Below are positions 7,909 to 15,399 of a DNA stretch of 15,552 bases, piece by piece; the stretch's first letter is position 1, and each line of letters starts with the position of its first letter. Below the pieces are notes generated by a model that did not search any database, was not told the DNA's origin, and worked only from the letters and a program-made list of their open reading frames with translations. The position numbers were made by a program, and so were the translations under genes. This stretch comes from CAZGQY01 sp964528035 (GTDB lineage: Bacteria; Pseudomonadota; Gammaproteobacteria; Methylococcales; UBA1147): positions 1-15,552 of the forward strand of contig CAZGQY010000099.1 in NCBI GenBank assembly GCA_964528035.1. The letters are read 5' to 3'.

Positions 7909-8042
7909 GACAGGAGTCTTTCCGCCAGGTGGTTGTCTATTGTCAGGCAGCCTGTCTGGCTGAATACAGGATTTAGGATTTCTTTATCGACCCTGGGATG
8001 AAGTCGGGTTTAGAAAACATCTATTTTATAATGGGATAAATT
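7909..8042 (+). promoter_or_regulatory. ssb upstream region with inverted repeats
   Basis: 134 bases between the transporter and ssb. It contains CCTGT (7951-7955) and ACAGG (7966-7970) as an inverted pair with a 10-base spacer, which resembles a LexA site (CTGT-N8-ACAG) but is two bases too long. A TATAAT (8027-8032) lies only 10 bases before the ATG and has no good -35, so it is not called as the promoter. No intrinsic terminator is evident, so ssb may be partly read through from the transporter gene. Confidence 0.3.
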
Positions 8043-8549
8043 ATGGCGAACAGAGGTGTTAATAAGGTAATTTTGGTGGGTAATCTCGGGTCGGATCCGG
8101 ACGTTCGGTATATGCCCAGTGGTGATGCTGTGACCAATATCAGCGTAGCAACATCTGAAACCTGGAAAGATAAGCAATCTGGAGAGGCTCGTGAGCGCAC
8201 AGAGTGGCATCGAGTTGTTTTTTTTCGAGGTTTGGCGAGTGTCGCGGGCGAATATTTACGTAAAGGCAGTAAAGTTTATATTGAGGGAAGTTTGCGAACC
8301 AGAAAATGGCAAGGGCAGGATGGTCAGGATAGATATTCAACCGAGATTGTTGCCGACGAAATGCAGATGCTGGACGGTCGTAGCGGCGGAACGGCCGATT
8401 TCAACGATGGTCGATCCGGGTATGGCAATTCCCAATCATCTGCGCCTGCCTCGACTCAATCTGTACCGCCCGCGCCATCGGCGGCTCCTCCTCCAATGCA
8501 GGGTTCTGCTCCGGATAGTGAGGATTTTGATGACGATATTCCATTTTGA
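8043..8549 (+). CDS. ssb: Single-stranded DNA-binding protein (SSB)
   Basis: A 168-residue SSB that coats single-stranded DNA as a tetramer during replication, recombination and repair. Residues 1-112 are the OB fold, beginning MANRGVNKVILVGNLGSDPDVRYMPSG. The aromatic DNA-stacking residues of the family are present (W41, W55, F61, W89). A low-complexity linker rich in Gly, Ser, Pro and Ala runs from about 113 to 158. The acidic tip ends DFDDDIPF, the conserved tail that docks partner proteins. The ATG at 8043 has GGGA about 7 bases upstream. It follows the YajR-like gene, and the uvrA-proximal location is typical of gammaproteobacteria. Confidence 0.97.
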   Translation: MANRGVNKVILVGNLGSDPDVRYMPSGDAVTNISVATSETWKDKQSGEARERTEWHRVVFFRGLASVAGEYLRKGSKVYIEGSLRTRKWQGQDGQDRYSTEIVADEMQMLDGRSGGTADFNDGRSGYGNSQSSAPASTQSVPPAPSAAPPPMQGSAPDSEDFDDDIPF

Positions 8550-8619
8550 AATTTTAATGACGCGATTTTTTTGAACGGTCTGTTAGAAGACTGTCGGCTA
8601 CGCTTAGAAGGAACCCAAG

Positions 8620-9531
8620 GTGACGGAATCCCAGGTGTTGGATTTAACTATATTTTTTGGCGACGTCGCCGGAAGTGTAGAGTTATATGACGCAATGGGA
8701 GATGAGCGTGCCCATGCTTTGATCCTGTCATGCCTGAATCAAATGACTTCAACCATTGAGCGTTTTGGCGGTCGTGTGGTTGAAGTGATTGGCGATGAGG
8801 TGATGGCGGAATTCACTGATACCAACTATGCATTGGAAGCAGCCTGTGAAGTGCAGCACAACCTGGCAGTAACCAATGAACATCAGTTGGGTGTTCGCAT
8901 CGGTTTTCATTCGGGGCAAACAGCGGTTGCGGATGGGCATCCCTATGGTGATACGGTTAATATTGCGGCGAGAATGGTCAATTTGGCCAAGTCCGGCCAG
9001 GTTTTGATTAATCACCAGACTGTAGAGTATTTGTCTGAAGAGAATCAACAAAGACTACGATTTATGGATCGTATGTTTTTAAAGGGAAAAAAAGAGCCTT
9101 ATATGGTTCATGAAGTGCTTTGGGAAGAAAGTGATCGGACAATGGTTGTGACTTCAAAGGCTGAGGGAAATGTAAACAGACGTAGAAATGAAACCTCTAT
9201 ATGCCTAAGTTATCGGGATCGGGAAATTCTGGTCAATGAAGCGTCGGGTGAATTAGTGATCGGGCGAGGTAAGCAGTGTGGATTAATCATTCATGCTGAG
9301 GCTGCATCCCGCATCCATGCGACAGTTAATTGCCGCAATGGAAAAATAATTATTAAAGATCAAAGTACTAACGGAACTTTTGTCAGAACGCTTGATGGTA
9401 AACGATCTGCGGATGGTCTGGATATTTTTCTTCATCATGAAGAATGGATATCGGATGCTATTGGTGTGCTTTCATTGGGAGAGGCTATTGTGGAAGGTGC
9501 GACTGATCTGGTACATTTTCGGTTTAGTTGA
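8620..9531 (+). CDS. Class III adenylate/guanylate cyclase with C-terminal FHA domain
   Basis: A 303-residue soluble protein. Residues 1 to about 168 are a class III nucleotide cyclase homology domain. Both metal-binding aspartates are present (D15 in FFGDVAGS, D59 in VIGDEVMAEF), as are the transition-state residues N114 and R118 (VNIAARM) and the terminal FLKGKKEPYMVHEV. The purine-selecting positions are unusual: the adenylate-cyclase Lys is Glu (E55) and the usual Asp three residues before the following Gly is His (H107). Residues about 193-303 form an FHA phosphopeptide-binding domain with intact core residues G215-R216, S230-x-x-H233 and N251-G252. The start is GTG at 8620 with AAGGA seven bases upstream. 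ATP or GTP specificity cannot be decided from sequence. The FHA domain suggests control by a Ser/Thr kinase or recruitment to a phosphorylated partner, none of which is seen here. Confidence 0.88.
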   Translation: MTESQVLDLTIFFGDVAGSVELYDAMGDERAHALILSCLNQMTSTIERFGGRVVEVIGDEVMAEFTDTNYALEAACEVQHNLAVTNEHQLGVRIGFHSGQTAVADGHPYGDTVNIAARMVNLAKSGQVLINHQTVEYLSEENQQRLRFMDRMFLKGKKEPYMVHEVLWEESDRTMVVTSKAEGNVNRRRNETSICLSYRDREILVNEASGELVIGRGKQCGLIIHAEAASRIHATVNCRNGKIIIKDQSTNGTFVRTLDGKRSADGLDIFLHHEEWISDAIGVLSLGEAIVEGATDLVHFRFS

Positions 9532-9832
9532 AAGCAGGGAAGAACAGTGAGATTGTCAATAGTTGGATTTAATTGGCTGCTAAACCTGGCTGTTGATTCT
9601 AACAGCAGGTATCAAAATTGCTGTTGTGGACGAAGGCATTAGCTCAATGCAGGTACTTAAAAAAACAAAAATTCTGTAAGATTTGTTGCGATATTCCTGT
9701 CGCAAAAGTTCATGCAATCAATAGCTTGCCCCCGCAAAAAAACTATAGCTACCGAACTGGAAAGAGATTAGAAAATAACAACTCTAATTTTCTAGCTATA
9801 CTTTAAAGCATTTCAATTTTGAAGTAGTACTG
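9532..9832 (+). promoter_or_regulatory. Structured 300-base leader upstream of the repeat protein/GGDEF-EAL operon
   Basis: No credible gene: a 62-codon frame at 9618-9806 lacks a ribosome site and looks random. The stretch is rich in inverted repeats. ACCT-G-GCTGTT (9584-9594) pairs with AACAGCAGGT (9601-9610), one G bulged. The same AACAGCA (9601-9607) can instead pair with TGCTGTT (9619-9625). Further on are TTGCGA (9686-9691) / TCGCAA (9700-9705), TATAGCTA (9744-9751) / TAGCTATA (9793-9800), and inside it TAGAAAAT (9769-9776) / ATTTTCTA (9787-9794). A TATACT (9797-9802) is a possible -10 without a clear -35. The first hairpin may mark the end of the cyclase transcript. Whether the rest is a riboswitch or only AT-rich chance pairing is open. 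Confidence 0.4.
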
Positions 9833-10828
9833 ATGTATTGGTTAAACCGAAATTTCGGACTGTTTTTGCTTGTGTTCTTGTTCGCATTTCCGTTTTCCTC
9901 GTTTGCTGTAGAGAACGAGGTATCGAAGCAGAACCTAGCTGATGATGATCCTGGCGATATTATTCCTGCACATGTATTTATGCATGTCACTCGCGTTCAT
10001 CGGGAACTGGATTTGATTCGCCAGGAAATGGGAATGCCAAAAATTGGTGCCAGTGGCATATTGGTCCGTGATGCTGCACCGCGCGAAGTTTTTTATCAGG
10101 CACTGACATTATTTCGTAAGTCAAATCGTTTCAGTTTCGAACAGATTCGTATTGAACGAGCAGAGCCTCTGACACCGCGGGGAGCCATTTATCCGCGGCA
10201 TGTATTTGCAATGGTGGATGAGGCCATGCAAATGATAAGAGGTGTGAAAACGCATTTGGCGATTGATGAAGTTATTGAACAACCATCAATCGATCCGACA
10301 CTCACGCCTTCGGATGTTTTTCTTAATATCATTTCTTTGAATCGCCAGTTAAATCGAATGCTGGATAAGCGCTTCGCCCCTGAAGATGTATTCCAGCGTG
10401 TCAGTCTGGCGATTGGCTACAGCGCGAAATTACTTGCTCAGTTTCCCGATTCAAAGCGAATTCCGTTAGAAGAACCACGTCAAAGGAAGAAAATTTCTGG
10501 CGATGTATTTCACAGACTGATCAGATCCTATGTCCTCATCAGAAATGTTGGTATCCGTTCCGGGCTGAGTATGTTGGAGATGGATGTTTCTGCGATAGAT
10601 GACAATCACATTGTTCCCAGTGACGTTTACGATATTGCTTCATTGATAGTATCTGAGCTGGCTTTTGTGCATAGACACATCAAGGGTTCGGTAACGCCTC
10701 GTGAGGTCTATAATCCGGGTCGTAAATTCCCCAGCGATGTCTATCAACGCGTTGGCATTCTGGAAGCACAATTACAGGAATTGAGTGACAGAGTAGGTGA
10801 TTCTGCAAGCTGGTTGTCTGCTCGCTAA
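9833..10828 (+). CDS. Secreted protein with nine P-x-[DEH]-V-[FY] motifs, about 38-residue repeats; family not recognised
   Basis: A 331-residue protein with a clear N-terminal signal peptide: basic start MYWLNRN, hydrophobic core to about residue 22, likely cut after SFA at residue 25. The mature part repeats a short motif. P-x-x-V-[FY] occurs with the aromatic residue at 49, 87, 125, 163, 187, 266, 293 and 304, and a variant SGDVF has it at 226. The spacings are 38, 38, 38, 24, 39, 40, 27 and 11 (27+11 is again 38). Each motif is followed by an amphipathic helix-like stretch, so a helical repeat fold is likely. There is no cysteine, transmembrane helix after the signal, or catalytic motif. 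The ATG has only a weak GAAG upstream. Its TAA overlaps the next gene's ATG (TAATG). I infer a periplasmic protein working with that sensor; no function is assigned. Confidence 0.8.
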   Translation: MYWLNRNFGLFLLVFLFAFPFSSFAVENEVSKQNLADDDPGDIIPAHVFMHVTRVHRELDLIRQEMGMPKIGASGILVRDAAPREVFYQALTLFRKSNRFSFEQIRIERAEPLTPRGAIYPRHVFAMVDEAMQMIRGVKTHLAIDEVIEQPSIDPTLTPSDVFLNIISLNRQLNRMLDKRFAPEDVFQRVSLAIGYSAKLLAQFPDSKRIPLEEPRQRKKISGDVFHRLIRSYVLIRNVGIRSGLSMLEMDVSAIDDNHIVPSDVYDIASLIVSELAFVHRHIKGSVTPREVYNPGRKFPSDVYQRVGILEAQLQELSDRVGDSASWLSAR

Positions 10829-13800
10829 TGGATCTTAGGTCGGCTTTAGCGGGTTCTATTGGTTTCGATAAGCTATTATCGGATAGTTTACAAGGCCGGT
10901 TTTTACGATCTCATTTAAGCATCGCGCTCATCGGAATGTTTGCCTTGGCCATTGCAATAGGCACAATAGGGTTCCTGGGCAACAATGCCCGTGAGCTCGC
11001 CTTCAAGCAAGGCCCCACGGCGCAAGCGTCATTAAAAGTTCTCAATGGTATTCAGTCATCTCTGGTCGCAATGCGTGGATGGATTGCTTTGGGTGATCCT
11101 AAATATCGTCAGAAAAGGCAACAAGCCTGGCAAAATGACATCGATCCTGCTGTGGAAGAACTCAGGCGTCTAACGATAAACGCTGATTCGAGACAATTCA
11201 ACCGTATCTTAGGCGTACTCGCCGATCTTAATGAAGCACAGTGGTGGATTGAAGATGTCGCCCACACTCCGGGTAATCAACCGGCGCGGGCACTCTATGA
11301 TGACCAGGGCAATCTACTGAAAAAGAATATCTTGCGGGCGATCATTGGTTTGATCGATGGTGCAACCCGGAATAATCAAACTATAAACGATAAAAGTTTA
11401 TTGGCTACTCTGTACCAATTGCGTGTTCATTTCGCAGAGTCACATTCTCTGCTGGGACGATATCTGGATACCGCAGAAGCTCACTATAAAGTGGACTTTG
11501 AGGCTGCAATAAAGCATGTTGATCGCAGCCTATTCGAAATCGGTCGACATACGCAGTTTGATGAGAATGCTCAACAATTAGTCTCATTCCTTGAAACTGA
11601 GCTGATCGTTTATAAAAACCTGACAAAAAGGATCTTTACATTAAGGGAAAAATTGAGTTGGAATGTTGCTCAACATGCACTTTTAACTGATGCTGTTCCT
11701 TTAGCAGAGTCTTCGATAAAAATGTTGCGGGATTTGTCTACTCATTACAGTTCTGCCATGCGTATGCAAGCGAAAAGGGTTGACAAGATCAGTTGGATAG
11801 CTGTTGCAGTCACTGTAATACTGCTGATTATTATTGGGCTTCTTGCTATTGTTCTGTCGCTTAGCGGGTCAAAACAACTGGTCAAGCCGATTCAATCCTT
11901 GGTTGAAGCGGCCCATGATTTAGCAGCTGGCAAATTAAACCAAAAAATTGCAACCAGTGGGCTGGATGAGCTGGACGATCTGATAGTGTCCTTCAATCAA
12001 ATGCATTCAGAATTGAGAATCAGCCAAGAAACTTTGGAGAATACCAATCGAAATCTGGAGGGAAAAATTAAGGAGCGCACTTCTTTTTTACAACGTGTCA
12101 TTGATTCCAATCCCAACTTTATTTTCGTAAAGGATCGTGACAGTCGTTTTGTACTGGCGAATAAATCAATTGCAAATGCTTATGGTTCCACGGTCGACGG
12201 TCTGGTTGGTAGCCTGGATTCCGATTTCAATCTTAATACGGAAGAAAGCCAGGATTCCCATCGAGATGATGTCGAAGTGATTGATGGCCAATGCGATAAA
12301 TTCATTCTCGAAGAAAAATTCACAACCGCTGAAGGGGTTGAGCGCTGGCTACAGATTACCAAGCGACCCTTATTCGAAGAAGATGGCTCGGTTCATCAGT
12401 TCCTGGGCGTGGCCTCGGATATCACTGAGCGTAAACAGGCGGAAGAAGATTTACAGAAACTCTCTCGTGCCGTGGAAGCGAGTTCTTCTGCTGTGGTGAT
12501 GACCGACTCTGATGGATGTATTGAATATATTAACCCCAAGTTTACCGATATTACTGGTTATTCCCGCAACGAAGCAATGGGACAAAATCCTCGTTATTTG
12601 CTGCAATCGGGGCACACACCGGATTCTATCTATGATGAGATCAGGGATACTATTTGCTCGTCAGGTGAATGGAAGGGTGATTTGCGCAATAAAAAGAAGG
12701 ACGGCACGCTTTACTGGGAGCGTTGTTCAATTTCCTGCATCAGAAATCTTAGCGGCAAGGTTACTCACTATGTCGGTATACAGGACGATGTGACCCATGA
12801 ATATGAATTAACGGAACAACTGAGCTATCAGGCGACCCATGATGTACTCACCGGACTGATTAATCGCCGCGAGTTCGAGCATCGTGCTGAGCGCCTGTTG
12901 TCGATGACTCGGCAGAATAAGACAGAACACGTGATGTGTTTTATGGATCTTGACCGTTTCAAGATTGTTAATGATTCTTGTGGGCATACTGCGGGTGATG
13001 AGTTGCTGCGCCAGCTTTCCCTGATTCTGCAAAAGAAGGTGCGCAAGCGTGATACTCTGGCTCGCCTGGGTGGTGACGAATTCGCGATTTTAATGGAGCA
13101 TTGTTCATTGGATAATGCCAGTCGGGTGGCCACCTCAATATTGGATGCAATCCAGGACTATCACTTCAACTGGGAGGGACAATCTTTCCGAGTAGGGGTG
13201 AGTTTGGGTCTGGTGGCGATTACTGAGGCTATGTCCGATCTGACGCAATTATTAAAGCAAGCGGATGCAGCGTGTTATATGGCTAAAGATTCGGGTCGTA
13301 ATCGCTTGCATGTTTATCACCCGGAAGATAATGAAATCGCTCAGCGTCAAGGTGAGATGCAATGGGTGCCTCGTATTTATCAGGCGCTGGAAGAAGACTT
13401 GTTTTGTTTGTACGCACAGGCCATTGTCCCGCTTGATAATCGCATCGATACACATTATGAATTACTCATCAGGATGAAGGCTGAGGAAGGCATGGTTATT
13501 CCTCCCGGAGCCTTTCTACCAGCGGCTGAGCGATACAACCTGATGTTGCAACTGGATCGTTGGGTGGTTGAACAAGCGGTAAAGACCTTGGTGGGTAATC
13601 CGGATTTTCTCAGTCATATTACTTTTGTTTCGGTCAATTTGTCCGGTCAGTCACTGACCGATGAATCTTTTCTGGAATTTATCGTAGCCCTGTTACAGGG
13701 TAGCGAGTTGAAGGGTAACAAGATCTGTTTTGAAATTACCGAGACTGCGGCAATTGCCAATATGACGACTGCGATCAGATTCATTTCAACCCTAAAGCAA

Positions 13801-14154
13801 TTCGGATGTCAGTTTGCTTTGGACGATTTTGGTTCGGGACTGTCCTCATTTGGATATTTGAAGAATCTGCCCGTGGATTATTTGAAAATAGACGGAATAT
13901 TTGTCAAAGATATGGTCGATGACCCTATTGACCGCGCGATGGTGAAATCCATTAATGATATTGGTCAGGTGATGGGCATGCGTACAATCGCAGAGTTTGT
14001 AGAGAATGACGAAATCATGGACATGTTAAGGGATGTCGGCGTTGATTATGCTCAAGGCTATGGTATCGGCAAGCCGATGGATTTTCACGAATTAGTTCGT
14101 CAATCAACTCATGTGTCTAAAAACAACATTGCGGTAAATTCGGCTAATTTATAG
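10828..14154 (+). CDS. Membrane sensor with HAMP, two PAS domains, GGDEF and EAL (c-di-GMP synthase/phosphodiesterase)
   Basis: A 1108-residue inner-membrane signalling protein. Helix TM1 is at about 31-50, followed by a periplasmic, mostly helical region of about 270 residues with an RGWIALGDPKYRQ-type segment like four-helix-bundle/CHASE3 sensors. TM2 is at about 322-345 and HAMP at about 346-395. PAS1 runs about 418-540, ending DITERKQAEEDL, and PAS2 about 545-655. The GGDEF domain has an intact GGDEF (748-752) preceded by an RxxD (RKRD) inhibitory-site motif. The EAL domain reads ELL (878-880) in place of EAL. Its other catalytic residues look intact: N of SVNLSGQ, ExE of FEITET, DDFG (999-1002), K of DYLKIDG, E of TIAEFVE and YAQGYGIGKP. 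Both activities therefore look possible. Translation starts at an ATG sharing its A with the stop of the secreted repeat protein, implying coupled expression. Confidence 0.93.
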   Translation: MDLRSALAGSIGFDKLLSDSLQGRFLRSHLSIALIGMFALAIAIGTIGFLGNNARELAFKQGPTAQASLKVLNGIQSSLVAMRGWIALGDPKYRQKRQQAWQNDIDPAVEELRRLTINADSRQFNRILGVLADLNEAQWWIEDVAHTPGNQPARALYDDQGNLLKKNILRAIIGLIDGATRNNQTINDKSLLATLYQLRVHFAESHSLLGRYLDTAEAHYKVDFEAAIKHVDRSLFEIGRHTQFDENAQQLVSFLETELIVYKNLTKRIFTLREKLSWNVAQHALLTDAVPLAESSIKMLRDLSTHYSSAMRMQAKRVDKISWIAVAVTVILLIIIGLLAIVLSLSGSKQLVKPIQSLVEAAHDLAAGKLNQKIATSGLDELDDLIVSFNQMHSELRISQETLENTNRNLEGKIKERTSFLQRVIDSNPNFIFVKDRDSRFVLANKSIANAYGSTVDGLVGSLDSDFNLNTEESQDSHRDDVEVIDGQCDKFILEEKFTTAEGVERWLQITKRPLFEEDGSVHQFLGVASDITERKQAEEDLQKLSRAVEASSSAVVMTDSDGCIEYINPKFTDITGYSRNEAMGQNPRYLLQSGHTPDSIYDEIRDTICSSGEWKGDLRNKKKDGTLYWERCSISCIRNLSGKVTHYVGIQDDVTHEYELTEQLSYQATHDVLTGLINRREFEHRAERLLSMTRQNKTEHVMCFMDLDRFKIVNDSCGHTAGDELLRQLSLILQKKVRKRDTLARLGGDEFAILMEHCSLDNASRVATSILDAIQDYHFNWEGQSFRVGVSLGLVAITEAMSDLTQLLKQADAACYMAKDSGRNRLHVYHPEDNEIAQRQGEMQWVPRIYQALEEDLFCLYAQAIVPLDNRIDTHYELLIRMKAEEGMVIPPGAFLPAAERYNLMLQLDRWVVEQAVKTLVGNPDFLSHITFVSVNLSGQSLTDESFLEFIVALLQGSELKGNKICFEITETAAIANMTTAIRFISTLKQFGCQFALDDFGSGLSSFGYLKNLPVDYLKIDGIFVKDMVDDPIDRAMVKSINDIGQVMGMRTIAEFVENDEIMDMLRDVGVDYAQGYGIGKPMDFHELVRQSTHVSKNNIAVNSANL

Positions 14155-14182
14155 CGTTTTATTTACTGTGCTGATAAGAATA

Positions 14183-14219
14183 GGGGTCTTGTTTACACGC
14201 AGCGTGTAAAATTATCCCC
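14183..14219. terminator. Symmetric hairpin between convergent genes, possible bidirectional terminator or operator
   Basis: TTTACACGCAGCGTGTAAA (14192-14210) is a perfect 19-base palindrome around one central A, able to form an 8-bp stem with a CAG loop. It is flanked symmetrically by GGGG (14183-14186) and CCCC (14216-14219), each five bases away. It sits in the 78-base gap between the convergent GGDEF/EAL gene and pqqE, where a shared terminator is expected. There is no T-run on either side, so an operator role is not excluded. Confidence 0.5.
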
Positions 14220-14232
14220 GGAGGGCTCTTCC

Positions 14233-15375
14233 TTATCCTTTAAGTCTTTTTGAATTCAGACTATTGCGGAATATCAGTGGTTGTTCGGATTGACTGGATT
14301 GGATGCCTGCAGAGTCAATCGCATCGATGACTTGCTGATGTTGGGGTGACAGACTACACACCGGGTCGGTGGCGCTTGCATCGCCACTTAACAGATAGGC
14401 CTGGCATCGGCATCCGCCGAAATCTTTGTTTTTTTCCGGGCAGCTACGGCAGGGTTCCTGCATCCAGTTGTCACCACGATATTTGTTGAATGCGGCGGAT
14501 GTTTCCCAGATGTCGCCTATGCTCATGTCGCGAACGTTGGGGCAGTTTAGATCTGGTAGTTGACGTGCAGAATGGCAGGGCAGAGCCGTGCCATCGGGTG
14601 CAATGGTTAAAAAAGTCGTCCCCCAGCCGTTCATACAGGCTTTCGGTCTGTCTTCGTAAAAGTCAGGAACGACGTAATATATCTTCATCTTTCCGGAGTG
14701 TTTTTCTTTGTAACGTTCGGTAATGGACTCTGCTTTTTTCAGTTGCTCCCGGCTGGGTAACAGTTGATCCCGGTTCAGATGCGCCCAACCATAATACTGA
14801 GTATTGGCTATTTCCAGATAGTCGGCTCCCAGAGAGTCAGCCATATTGAGAATTTGTTCCATTTGATGGATATTCTGTCGGTGGATGACAACACATAAAA
14901 CCATGGGATAGCCATGCTTTTTAATTAAGGTGGCCACCTCACATTTCTGCTGAAAACTGTTTGTACCTGCGAGATGATCGTTTAATTCCTGGGTACTGGC
15001 CTGAATACTGAGTTGAATATGATCCAGACCGGCTTCTTTCAGTTCGACGATTCTGTCTTCTGTCAGGCCGTAACCCGATGTAATCAGGTTTATGTAGTAA
15101 CCGAGTGTGCGAGAGTGGCTGACTAGCGTAGTGAGGTCTTGGCGAATGAGCGGCTCGCCTCCGGAAAAGCCCAGTTGAACTGCACCCATTTCCCGAGCCT
15201 GGCTTAGAACGCGTAGCCAGTCTTCCGTTTTTAACTCATGATTGAGGTGTGCATAATCGATTGGATTTGAGCAATAGGGGCATTGCAGCGGGCAGGCATA
15301 TGTTAGCTCAGCCAATAACCAGCGCGGGCTGGGAGGTTTTCTATTCTCGGATCGAGTACTCGTGTCTGATTGCAT
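14233..15375 (-). CDS. pqqE: PQQ biosynthesis radical SAM peptide cyclase PqqE
   Basis: PqqE is the radical S-adenosylmethionine enzyme that joins a Glu and a Tyr side chain in the precursor peptide PqqA, the first committed step of pyrroloquinoline quinone synthesis. The 380-residue length is normal. The sequence LLAELTYACPLQCPYCSNP holds the CxxxCxxC cluster motif (C28, C32, C35), followed by GFSGGEPLIRQDL. The C-terminal SPASM domain keeps the cysteine series for auxiliary clusters (C247, C267, C309, C312, C322, C324, C340). The ATG at 15375 lacks an obvious ribosome-binding sequence, and the N-terminus is about 15 residues longer than in compact relatives; no better in-frame start is seen. 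The usual partner gene pqqD is not adjacent on this side: the 177 bases upstream hold no such gene. PQQ serves methanol dehydrogenase, fitting the fhc genes. Confidence 0.95.
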   Translation of the reverse strand: MQSDTSTRSENRKPPSPRWLLAELTYACPLQCPYCSNPIDYAHLNHELKTEDWLRVLSQAREMGAVQLGFSGGEPLIRQDLTTLVSHSRTLGYYINLITSGYGLTEDRIVELKEAGLDHIQLSIQASTQELNDHLAGTNSFQQKCEVATLIKKHGYPMVLCVVIHRQNIHQMEQILNMADSLGADYLEIANTQYYGWAHLNRDQLLPSREQLKKAESITERYKEKHSGKMKIYYVVPDFYEDRPKACMNGWGTTFLTIAPDGTALPCHSARQLPDLNCPNVRDMSIGDIWETSAAFNKYRGDNWMQEPCRSCPEKNKDFGGCRCQAYLLSGDASATDPVCSLSPQHQQVIDAIDSAGIQSSQSEQPLIFRNSLNSKRLKG

Positions 15376-15399
15376 AAAAAGCCAATGCTATGCGAGGTC

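Noticed and set aside
7952..7969. LexA (SOS) box upstream of ssb
   Set aside because: The halves CTGT and ACAG are separated by 10 bases, not the 8 required by the gammaproteobacterial consensus.
8027..8032. TATAAT as an ssb promoter -10
   Set aside because: It is only 10 bases before the ATG, which would leave almost no leader and put the ribosome site inside the promoter; no matching -35.
9686..9765. Possible class I c-di-GMP (GEMM) riboswitch, prompted by CGCAAA and TACCGAAC elements
   Set aside because: I could not form both required stems or find the GGGCAAACC-type first element; left as a test in the leader finding rather than called.
9618..9806. 62-codon frame in the leader of the repeat protein gene
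   Set aside because: No ribosome-binding site, no domain or compositional signal, and the region is better explained as a structured leader.
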